A stretch of DNA of 64,000 nucleotides from Bradyrhizobiaceae bacterium (GTDB lineage Bacteria; Pseudomonadota; Alphaproteobacteria; Rhizobiales; Xanthobacteraceae), in assembly GCA_003963145.1 (NCBI GenBank), contig RXJJ01000012.1, positions 225,778 to 289,777 of the forward strand. Reading direction: 5' to 3'. The translations under genes were made by a program, and so were the position numbers. The notes beneath the pieces are model-generated. The model saw nothing but the letters and a program-made list of their open reading frames with translations. It did not search any database and had not been told where the DNA came from. Each line of letters opens with the position of its first letter. Position 1 is the stretch's first letter. Positions 56,779 to 64,000 of this stretch are shown here, piece by piece.

Positions 56779-57480
56779 ATGAACTCGGCCATTCTCGTCT
56801 TTCCGGGCATCAATCGCGAGCGCGACATGGCGCGCGCGCTCGAGCTCATATCCGGGCGCGAGCCGGCGATGGTCTGGCATGCCGAGACCAGCCTGCCGAA
56901 GGGCACCGACCTTGTCGTGGTGCCGGGCGGGTTTTCCTACGGCGACTATCTGCGCTGCGGAGCGATTGCGGCCCGCGCGCCGGTCATGGATGCGGTTCGT
57001 GCCCACGCGGCGAAGGGCGGCCTCGTGCTCGGTGTTTGCAACGGTTTCCAGATCCTGTGCGAGTCGGGTCTTCTGCCCGGTGTGCTGATGCGCAACGCGA
57101 AGCTGAAATTCATCTGCCGCGACGTGCATCTGCGGGTCGAGCGCTCCGATACGCCGTTCACGCGCGGCTACAATGCCGGGCAGGTGATCCGCGTGCCGGT
57201 GGCGCATGGCGAGGGCAACTATGCCGCCGACGCCGAGACGCTCAAGCGGCTCGAGGGTGATGGGCGCGTGCTCTATCGCTATTGCTCGGCGTCGGGCGAG
57301 GTCGGCGATACGCACAACATCAACGGCGCGGCGGCCTCCATCGCCGGCATCGTCAGCGACAAGGGCAATGTGCTCGGCATGATGCCGCATCCCGAAAATC
57401 ACGTCGAGGAAATCATGGGCTGCACCGACGGCCGCGGCCTGTTCGCGGGCCTCGCCGCGCATCTGGAGAGCGCGGCTTAA
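56779..57480 (+). CDS. purQ: Phosphoribosylformylglycinamidine synthase subunit PurQ
   Basis: PurQ is the glutaminase subunit that feeds ammonia to PurL. The 233-residue protein has the nucleophile C87 in [10 protein letters not shown], the His/Glu pair in [10 protein letters not shown] and the signature [18 protein letters not shown]. Its start lies 76 bp past a large palindromic repeat that separates it from purS. Confidence 0.97.
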   Translation: MNSAILVFPGINRERDMARALELISGREPAMVWHAETSLPKGTDLVVVPGGFSYGDYLRCGAIAARAPVMDAVRAHAAKGGLVLGVCNGFQILCESGLLPGVLMRNAKLKFICRDVHLRVERSDTPFTRGYNAGQVIRVPVAHGEGNYAADAETLKRLEGDGRVLYRYCSASGEVGDTHNINGAAASIAGIVSDKGNVLGMMPHPENHVEEIMGCTDGRGLFAGLAAHLESAA

Positions 57481-57496
57481 CTTGTTAGCGCCGTCA

Positions 57497-58273
57497 TTAC
57501 GGGATCGAGAGCGGCTTGCCCCGTTCGAACCGCGTCAGGCGTGACGAGAGACTGAACTTGTCGAACACATCCGCAAGCTGGTCCTGCGTTTCCCGGAAAT
57601 GGACCCAGCCTTCGTTATGGGCCGCGACGAGAGTTGCGTTGGGAAAGGCATGAGCCGCTTCCAGTGCATCTTCGCTTCCCATGGTGACGTGAAAACGGCC
57701 GCGCGGCTCCGCTGCGCCGGTGAACAGCACGACAACCCTTGGCGAGAAACGCTGCGCAACGTCCGCCGTGCCTGCGTACCATACGGTGTCGCCGGTGATA
57801 TAGGCGAGATCGCCCGGCTTCTCAGCGCCCAGTGCAAATCCCACGACATCGCCTGAAAACGGTTCGATGCCAACCGGACCGTGACGAGCCGGAGTGGCGG
57901 TGACGAACAGCGTCTTGCCGTTGCGTCCCTTCAACGTCCGCGTTTCGAAAGGATCGAGGCCGACGGCGTTGCCGCCGAGCCGGCCTGCGCCCGCCACTGT
58001 CGTGTAGACCGTATCGACGCCGGGCAGCATCGCGCGCCCGGCATTGTCCAGATTGTCGAAATGCTGGTCGTGACTGAGCAGCACGGCATCGAGATGGCCG
58101 ATTTCGTTCACTGACAGGGCAGGGCCCGACGTCTTTTCAAAGCGGACGGGAGGCCCCTCGCGATAAAGGCCGGGCGGATCGAAGGTCGGATCCGTGAGCA
58201 GGCGGATGCCGTCATATTCGATCAGGACCGTCGGGCCGCCGATGAGCGTGAGATTGAGTTCTGAAGCCGACAT
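57497..58273 (-). CDS. Metallo-beta-lactamase-fold hydrolase
   Basis: The 258-residue protein has an MBL fold of the UlaG-like type: LIGGPTVLIEYDGIRLLTDPTFD, with the metal motif as LSHDQHFDNLD and later ITGDTVW and VAAHNEGW. The motif is a variant of HxHxDH, so the metal site is altered. It is divergent from a LysR regulator with a 72-bp shared gap, suggesting control by it. Confidence 0.85.
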   Translation of the reverse strand: MSASELNLTLIGGPTVLIEYDGIRLLTDPTFDPPGLYREGPPVRFEKTSGPALSVNEIGHLDAVLLSHDQHFDNLDNAGRAMLPGVDTVYTTVAGAGRLGGNAVGLDPFETRTLKGRNGKTLFVTATPARHGPVGIEPFSGDVVGFALGAEKPGDLAYITGDTVWYAGTADVAQRFSPRVVVLFTGAAEPRGRFHVTMGSEDALEAAHAFPNATLVAAHNEGWVHFRETQDQLADVFDKFSLSSRLTRFERGKPLSIP

Positions 58274-58345
58274 TGCTGTTTCCTCTTTGTGCTTTGGGGA
58301 AACTAGGCCGCTGCCATCTGTGAGAAAATCGGCTATTATCGATCA

Positions 58346-59236
58346 ATGGCTGATCAAATTCGCACAGACCTCGACTGGGAGGATATCCGGGTGTTCGCCG
58401 CGCTGGCGCGTCACGGCAGCCTGTCGGCCGCGGCGCGTGCGCTCGGCGTCAATCATGCGACGGTGTCGCGGCGTGTGAAGTCCCTTGAGCGGGCCACAGG
58501 CGCAAGGCTGGCGGAACGGCGCACGGACGGCTACGTCCTCACGCCGGCCGGAACGCGTGTGCTCGGTCTTGCCGGCGATATGGAGCGGGCTGCGTCGGCG
58601 CTGCGCAGGGGAGGCGGCGACGAGCAGCCGACGGGCCTCGTGCGGATCAATGCGCCGCCGACCCTGTCTCACGGCTTCCTGATCGAACGTCTGGCCAGAC
58701 TCGTGCAGCGAAACCCGGCGCTGGATATCGACCTTGCGCCGGACGTGCGTCTTGTCAGCCTCGAGCGTCGTGAGACGGATATAGCGCTGCGCTATGGCCG
58801 CCGCCCCCAGGATGGCCATGTGGTTGCAAAACCGCTCCTGACTGTGGGATTCGGCTTTTACGGAACTCCGGCGCTTTGCCGCCGCGCCGAGACGGGCGGC
58901 GAGCCGCCCTTTGTCGGGTTTGACGAGGCGAACGCTCATCTGCCCGAGGCGGTGTGGCTGGCGCGCCATTTCCCGCGCCGGCGTGTGTCGTTGCGGACCA
59001 GCAGCCAGGTGTCGCAGGCGCTGGCGGCGCGCGCGGGCGCGGGACTTGCGTTATTGCCGCATTTTCTGGGGAGACGGTCCGCGGGACTGCGCCCCTGTCC
59101 TCTGGCTCATGATCCGCCGGGCCGCGAACTCTGGCTGATCATGCGGGCGCAGGACCGCAAGGATGTCGCGATCCGGGCAGCCGCCGATCATCTGACCGGC
59201 ATTTTCACCGAGGAACGCGCGTTATTCACGACCTGA
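58346..59236 (+). CDS. LysR-family transcriptional regulator
   Basis: The 296-residue protein has an N-terminal winged helix (WEDIRVFAALARHGSLSAAARALGVNHATVSRRVKSLE) and a substrate-binding C-terminal domain. The divergent MBL gene is the probable target. No cofactor can be predicted. Confidence 0.92.
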   Translation: MADQIRTDLDWEDIRVFAALARHGSLSAAARALGVNHATVSRRVKSLERATGARLAERRTDGYVLTPAGTRVLGLAGDMERAASALRRGGGDEQPTGLVRINAPPTLSHGFLIERLARLVQRNPALDIDLAPDVRLVSLERRETDIALRYGRRPQDGHVVAKPLLTVGFGFYGTPALCRRAETGGEPPFVGFDEANAHLPEAVWLARHFPRRRVSLRTSSQVSQALAARAGAGLALLPHFLGRRSAGLRPCPLAHDPPGRELWLIMRAQDRKDVAIRAAADHLTGIFTEERALFTT

Positions 59237-59422
59237 GCGGTTTCACGCAGGGCAGTCCACCGTTCGCTCATTTGAGCTTTTTTACGCGGGATTTCTACCT
59301 ACCTTAGGCTTGCCGGGGCGGGAGCCGCCGTGCACAAAGAGCCGAAATCACAAACAATCTGCGTCGCAGAGCTTTCTGATCGCGCAAAAGCCGCAGAACT
59401 GTAGTCCCGGAGCGCCGTCGCC

Positions 59423-61636
59423 TTGACGATCACGAACGAACCCGCCATCACCCCCGAACTCGTCGCCCAGCACGGCCTCAAGCCCGACGAGTACGAGCGC
59501 ATCCTGAAACTGATCGGACGCGTGCCGTCATTCACCGAGCTCGGCATCTTCTCGGCGATGTGGAACGAGCACTGCTCGTACAAATCCTCGCGCATCCATC
59601 TGCGCGGCCTGCCGACAAAGGCGCCGTGGGTCATTCAGGGTCCGGGCGAGAACGCCGGCGTGATCGACATCGGCGACGGACTGGCGGTCGTGTTCAAGAT
59701 GGAGAGCCACAACCATCCGAGTTTCATCGAGCCGTATCAGGGCGCGACCACGGGCGTCGGCGGCATCCTGCGCGACGTGTTCACCATGGGCGCGCGGCCG
59801 ATCGCGTGCCTCAACGCACTGTCCTTCGGCGATCCGAACCATTCCAAGACCCGCCATCTCGTGTCCGGGGTGGTCGCGGGCATCGGCGGCTACGGCAATT
59901 CGTTCGGCGTGCCGACGGTGGGCGGCCAGATGCGTTTTCATACGCGCTATGACGGCAACATCCTCGTCAACGCGATGGCGGTGGGTCTGGCGGAAGCCGA
60001 CAAGATTTTCTACGCGGCGGCGAGCGGCGTGAACATGCCGATCGTCTATCTCGGATCGAAGACGGGCCGCGACGGCATTCACGGCGCGACCATGGCTTCG
60101 GCGGAGTTCGACGACGCCAGCGAGGAGAAGCGGCCGACCGTGCAGGTCGGCGATCCGTTCGCGGAGAAGCTGCTGCTCGAGGCGTGCCTCGAGATCATGG
60201 AGAAGGGTTGCGTCATCGCGATTCAGGACATGGGCGCGGCGGGCCTCACCTGTTCGGCGGTCGAGATGGGCGCGAAGGGCGATCTCGGAGTCGATCTTGA
60301 TCTCAACGCGGTGCCGACGCGCGAGCTAGGGATGAGCGCCTACGAGATGATGCTCTCCGAATCGCAGGAGCGCATGCTGATGGTGCTCAAGCCCGAGAAG
60401 GAAAAGGAAGCCGAGGCGATCTTCAAAAAGTGGGGCCTCGATTTCGCGGTGGTCGGCCATACCACGCCGACCAAACGCTTCGTGGTCAAGCACGGCGGCG
60501 ACGTGATGGCGGACCTGCCGATCAAGGAGCTGGGCGACGAGGCGCCGCTCTACGATCGTCCGCATGTGCCCTCGCCACAGCTCCCGATGATCCACGCGCG
60601 AGACGTGCACGCGCCGATGGCTGTGCCGCAGGCGCTGGCCAAATTGCTGGCGACGCCGGACCTCTGCTCGAAGCGCTGGGTCTGGGAGCAATACGATCAC
60701 GTCATCGGCGGCAACACCATGCAGCGTCCGGGCGGCGACGCCGCCGTGGTGCGCGTGCAGGACGGGCCGAAGGGTCTCGCGCTGACCGTCGACGTCACGC
60801 CGCGTTATTGCGAAGCCGATCCGTTCGAAGGCGGCAAGCAGGCGGTGGCCGAGGCGTGGCGCAACATCACCGCAGTCGGCGGCAAGCCGCTTGCGATCAC
60901 GGATAATCTGAACTTCGGCAATCCCGAGCGGCCCGAGATCATGGGCCAGTTCGTCGGTTGCCTGAAGGGCATCTCGGAAGCCTGCAAGGCGCTGGATTTC
61001 CCGGTCGTGTCGGGCAACGTCTCGCTCTACAACGAAACCAACGGCCGCGGCATCCTGCCGACGCCCTCCATCGGCGGCGTGGGCCTGCTCGACGATTTCA
61101 CCAAATCCGCGACGCTCGCCTTCAAGGCCGCCGATGAGGCGATCCTGCTGATCGGCGATACGCAGGGCTGGCTCGGCCAGTCGGTCTATCTGCGCGACAT
61201 CTGCGGTCGCGAGGAGGGCGCGCCGCCGCCGGTCGATCTTGCGGTGGAGCGGCGCAACGGCGACGTGGTGCGCGGCATGATCAAGGGCGGCACCGCCAGC
61301 GCGGTGCATGACGTGTCGGACGGCGGCCTGCTGGTCGCGCTCGCCGAGATGGCGATGGCGAGCGGCATCGGCGCGATTCTCGACGCGCCGCCGGAAGACC
61401 TTGTGCCGCATGCCTACTGGTTCGGCGAGGATCAGGGACGCTATGTCGTCACCGTGCCCGAAACGCATCTGCTCACGGTGCTGAGCAAGCTCAAGGCGGT
61501 GAATGTGCCGTGCCACGTCATCGGCAAGACCGGCGGCCACGCCATCGCCATTGAGGGCGAGTCGCCGGTGACGATCGCCAAGCTCAGGAACGGTTTCGAG
61601 AGCTGGCTGCCGGATTACATGAGCGGAAAGACCTGA
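59423..61636 (+). CDS. purL: Phosphoribosylformylglycinamidine synthase subunit PurL
   Basis: The 737-residue ATP-grasp-type synthetase is the catalytic subunit of FGAM synthase: [46 protein letters not shown], and [16 protein letters not shown]. It starts at a TTG codon (59423) with GGAG 10 bp upstream; no better ATG lies near the conserved start. It converges on the TetR gene. Confidence 0.97.
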   Translation: MTITNEPAITPELVAQHGLKPDEYERILKLIGRVPSFTELGIFSAMWNEHCSYKSSRIHLRGLPTKAPWVIQGPGENAGVIDIGDGLAVVFKMESHNHPSFIEPYQGATTGVGGILRDVFTMGARPIACLNALSFGDPNHSKTRHLVSGVVAGIGGYGNSFGVPTVGGQMRFHTRYDGNILVNAMAVGLAEADKIFYAAASGVNMPIVYLGSKTGRDGIHGATMASAEFDDASEEKRPTVQVGDPFAEKLLLEACLEIMEKGCVIAIQDMGAAGLTCSAVEMGAKGDLGVDLDLNAVPTRELGMSAYEMMLSESQERMLMVLKPEKEKEAEAIFKKWGLDFAVVGHTTPTKRFVVKHGGDVMADLPIKELGDEAPLYDRPHVPSPQLPMIHARDVHAPMAVPQALAKLLATPDLCSKRWVWEQYDHVIGGNTMQRPGGDAAVVRVQDGPKGLALTVDVTPRYCEADPFEGGKQAVAEAWRNITAVGGKPLAITDNLNFGNPERPEIMGQFVGCLKGISEACKALDFPVVSGNVSLYNETNGRGILPTPSIGGVGLLDDFTKSATLAFKAADEAILLIGDTQGWLGQSVYLRDICGREEGAPPPVDLAVERRNGDVVRGMIKGGTASAVHDVSDGGLLVALAEMAMASGIGAILDAPPEDLVPHAYWFGEDQGRYVVTVPETHLLTVLSKLKAVNVPCHVIGKTGGHAIAIEGESPVTIAKLRNGFESWLPDYMSGKT

Positions 61637-61645
61637 CCCGCGCCG

Positions 61646-62293
61646 TTACGATGAGCGCGTCCCGGGCGGCTTGACGCCGTAGCGCAGTCCGTCGGCGAAC
61701 AGACTAACCATGCGCCGCGCATTATCGGGGTCCTTGTTGTAAGCGGACATGCACAGGCTCGCCACCGCGCCCAGAATATCTTTGGCGTTGGCATCCGTGC
61801 GAATTTCGCCGGCGGCCATTGCGGTGTCGAACAGTTTCCGAAACGCGGGCCGCAGTCTCTGTTCGAAATGCGCGGGCAGGGCGTCGTAGGCCGGATCGCC
61901 CGAGTGGAGGGCATTGGCGAGCCCGCGTTTGGTCCCCACGAAAACCGCATAACGCTGCAGCCAGTTCGCCAGCGCCTCGAAGGGGCGATGCTCGGCAGCG
62001 ATGGTCTCGGCTGCATCCGCGCATGCATCCATCTCCCGACGGAAGACGGCGGCGATCAGGTCGGCTCTCTGAGGGAAGTGGCGGTACAGCGTGCCGATAC
62101 CCACCCCCGCCTGATCGGCGATCTCGCGGACCGGAGCATCCACGCCCGATGTAGCGAACACGGTTTTGGCCGCCTGAAGCAGCGCTTCGAGGTTGCGCTG
62201 AACGTCACTGCGCACACGCTTGTCCTGTTCGGTGTCAGGCGGCGTCTTGCTGTCCTGGAACCCGGCACGCGGCTTTTTCGGTTCTTTGTCCAT
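61646..62293 (-). CDS. TetR-family transcriptional regulator
   Basis: The 215-residue protein has a TetR HTH (NLEALLQAAKTVFATSGVDAPVREIADQAGVGIGTLYRHFPQRADLI) and a ligand-binding C-terminal domain. It is divergent from the SDR gene, with two GGAA-type palindromes in between, so it probably represses both. Confidence 0.92.
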   Translation of the reverse strand: MDKEPKKPRAGFQDSKTPPDTEQDKRVRSDVQRNLEALLQAAKTVFATSGVDAPVREIADQAGVGIGTLYRHFPQRADLIAAVFRREMDACADAAETIAAEHRPFEALANWLQRYAVFVGTKRGLANALHSGDPAYDALPAHFEQRLRPAFRKLFDTAMAAGEIRTDANAKDILGAVASLCMSAYNKDPDNARRMVSLFADGLRYGVKPPGTRSS

Positions 62294-62312
62294 GGAATGT
62301 ATCTTGAAAAAC

Positions 62313-62349
62313 GGAACATCGTTCCATATTAATACGGAATGCTGTTCCG
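62313..62349. promoter_or_regulatory. Twin operators for the TetR-type regulator
   Basis: GGAAC-ATC-GTTCC (62313-62325) and CGGAAT-GCT-GTTCCG (62335-62349) are two 13-15 bp palindromes 23 bp apart in the gap between the TetR gene and the SDR gene. Confidence 0.75.
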
Positions 62350-62411
62350 GTTTATTAATCTAGTGCCGGACGCCTCCGCTGACAACACGAATACAACTCA
62401 GGGAAAGTGCC

Positions 62412-63167
62412 GTGCATAACAAACCCGTCGCTTTGGTTACAGGAGCCAATCAAGGTATCGGCCTCCAGATCGCAAAGGAACTGGCCGCGAAGAATATCAC
62501 CGTGCTGGCCGGTTCACGTAACCTCGGGCGCGGGGAGGAGGCCGTCAAAACCATCGAGGGCGAAGTTCACGCGCTTCAGCTTGACGTTACCGATGCCGGT
62601 TCCATCACCGCCGCTGCGAAGCACATCCGCGAGGCCTACGGCCGTCTCGATCTGCTGATCCAGAACGCGGCGATTTCCAACATGAACAGGCCGCCGGGCC
62701 AGTCTGTCGAGGATTACGCCAAGGCCACGCGGCCCAGCAACGTCTCTCTCGAGGAAATGCGTGCGGTTTGGGAGACCAATGTGTTCGGCGTTCTCATGGT
62801 CTATCAGGCGATGCTCCCGTTGCTCCGCGAAGCGCCGGACGCACGGATCGTCAACATCTCGAGCGGCCTCGGATCGCTGACCGCGAGCTCCGATCATTCT
62901 TACGCCTATCGCGGCATTTTCGGGCCCGTTTATCCCGCGTCCAAGACGGCCCTCAACGCCTTGACGGTTGCGATGGCGATCGAGCTCGAGAACGAAGGCA
63001 TCAAGGTCAACGCCGTCTCGCCGGGCTACACCAGCACCAGTCTGAATAACTACACAGGCACCGATACGGTGGAGCAGGGCGCACGCGAGGCGGTGCGCGT
63101 TGCGCTCAGCCAGGACGGCGCGACGGGACGTTTCACGCGCTGGGAAAACGAAACCATTCCGTGGTGA
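62412..63167 (+). CDS. Short-chain dehydrogenase/reductase
   Basis: The 251-residue SDR has the cofactor motif VTGANQGIGLQIAKEL, the NAAISNMN segment, the catalytic Ser in VNISSGLGSL and the YPASK active-site Tyr/Lys. The start is GTG at 62412. It oxidises or reduces an unknown carbonyl using NAD(P). An aldo-keto reductase follows after 50 bp. Confidence 0.9.
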   Translation: MHNKPVALVTGANQGIGLQIAKELAAKNITVLAGSRNLGRGEEAVKTIEGEVHALQLDVTDAGSITAAAKHIREAYGRLDLLIQNAAISNMNRPPGQSVEDYAKATRPSNVSLEEMRAVWETNVFGVLMVYQAMLPLLREAPDARIVNISSGLGSLTASSDHSYAYRGIFGPVYPASKTALNALTVAMAIELENEGIKVNAVSPGYTSTSLNNYTGTDTVEQGAREAVRVALSQDGATGRFTRWENETIPW

Positions 63168-63217
63168 GACGAACCACGCCATTGCACGCTCGCGCGCCGT
63201 CAGAGAAAGGAAGAAGC

Positions 63218-64000
63218 ATGAAGTACCGCACCTTGGGTAAAACCGGCATCAAGGTCAGCCCTTATTGCCTTGGCGCGATGATGTTCGGTGGAATTGGCAA
63301 TCCCGACCACGATGAGTGCATCCGCATCGTCCACAAGGCTTTGGATCATGGCATCAATTTCATCGATACAGCCGACAGGTACAGCCGCGGCGAGTCGGAG
63401 GAGGTCGTTGGCAAAGCGCTGAAGGGCCGGCGCGACAACATCGTGCTTGCCACCAAGGTGCATGGGCCGATGGGGGACGATCCGAACCAGCAGGGCAACT
63501 CGCGCCGCTGGATCATGCAGGCGGTCGATGCGTCGCTCCGCCGTCTTCAGACCGACTATATCGATCTTTATCAGATTCACCGTCCTGCGCCCGACACCGA
63601 CATCGAGGAGACGCTATCGGCGCTGACGGACCTGATGCGGGCGGGCAAGGTCCGCGCGATCGGATCGTCGACCTTTCCGGCCTCGGAGATTGTCGAGGCG
63701 CAATGGGTGGCCGAGCGCCGGGGGTTGGCGCGCTTTCGTACCGAGCAGCCGCCTTATTCGATTCTTAACCGGAGCATCGAACGCGAGGTGCTTCCCGTCT
63801 GTCAGAGCTACGGAATGGGCGCGCTGGTCTGGAGTCCGCTGGCGAAAGGCATGCTTACCGGCCGTTATCGCAAGGGTCAGCCATTGCCCGATAGCCTGCG
63901 CGTCAAGGCATTTCCCGATCAAATGGCCGACGACCGCAATCTCGAGGCGGTCGAACGGCTCATTCCCCTTGCAAGGGCGGCGGGCCTGTCTCTGACCCAC
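63218..64000 (+). CDS. Aldo-keto reductase (3' partial)
   Basis: The ATG at 63218 opens a frame that stays open to the window's end (261 codons) and is missing from the track. It starts MKYRTLGKTGIKVSPYCLGAMMFGG and has the catalytic tetrad in NFIDTADRYSRGESEE, LATKVHG and LYQIHRPAPD. AKR enzymes reduce aldehydes and ketones with NADPH. The SDR-AKR pair under one TetR regulator suggests a carbonyl-detoxifying operon (inference). Confidence 0.93.
   Translation, partial: MKYRTLGKTGIKVSPYCLGAMMFGGIGNPDHDECIRIVHKALDHGINFIDTADRYSRGESEEVVGKALKGRRDNIVLATKVHGPMGDDPNQQGNSRRWIMQAVDASLRRLQTDYIDLYQIHRPAPDTDIEETLSALTDLMRAGKVRAIGSSTFPASEIVEAQWVAERRGLARFRTEQPPYSILNRSIEREVLPVCQSYGMGALVWSPLAKGMLTGRYRKGQPLPDSLRVKAFPDQMADDRNLEAVERLIPLARAAGLSLTH

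Overview
The window is a GC-rich stretch of an alphaproteobacterial chromosome, most likely from the Nitrobacteraceae/Bradyrhizobiaceae (Rhodopseudomonas, Nitrobacter, Afipia, Bradyrhizobium group). The sequence reasons are the flagellar fliQ-fliR-flhB genes next to a cckA hybrid kinase, an Irr-type iron control element in front of mbfA, a GAAC-N7-GAAC SOS box in front of recA, the recA/alaS/icd order, and an ATPase zeta-subunit gene (DUF1476) beside purC. Genus assignment is inference from gene content only. No tRNA, rRNA, CRISPR array, prophage or intact transposase gene was seen.

Layout. 1-4.9 kb: end of a flagellar export operon and the cell-cycle kinase cckA. 5-9.9 kb: Tim44-like protein, GST, cupin, small secreted proteins, a VOC protein and the iron exporter mbfA under an ICE operator. 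9.9-10.9 kb: an AT-rich DUF2971 gene that looks transferred. 11-12.6 kb: a secreted protein and two tandem paralogous membrane proteins. 12.8-17.7 kb: class I fumarase, then an ArsR-led operon alternating SRPBCC (AHSA1) and VOC (PhnB-like) genes. 17.9-21.4 kb: Bcr/CflA efflux pump, a SET-domain methyltransferase with a basic tail, a DsbA/FrnE-like protein, and hicAB. 21.4-27 kb: a JmjC-like/FemAB-like gene pair and many small hypothetical proteins, including one of 36 residues.

27-42 kb is the housekeeping core: recA with SOS box, the glycine cleavage genes gcvT-H-P behind a tandem glycine riboswitch, ppk2, alaS-GNAT-DMT exporter, icd, and a TrmJ-like methyltransferase fused to a DUF559 domain. 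Between icd and the methyltransferase lies a striking array of seven 21-bp repeats, each carrying a GANTC (CcrM) site.

42-48 kb holds a cyanate-use module: a sigma-54 activator with two PAS domains is divergent from an ABC transporter (binding protein, permease, ATPase) and cyanase. A textbook -24/-12 promoter and three ACGA-N4-TCGT palindromes lie in the shared intergenic region, so the whole input-output circuit can be read from the sequence. 48-51.8 kb is a single-chain restriction-modification enzyme and an HTH protein, probably acquired.

52-61.6 kb: TauE exporter, ATPase zeta, then purC-purS, purQ and purL, interrupted by a putative glycosyltransferase, a Tat-exported FAH-family hydrolase, an MBL-fold protein and its divergent LysR regulator. 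61.6-64 kb: a TetR regulator with twin operators divergent from an SDR and an aldo-keto reductase that runs off the window. Several REP-like palindromic repeats are scattered between genes.
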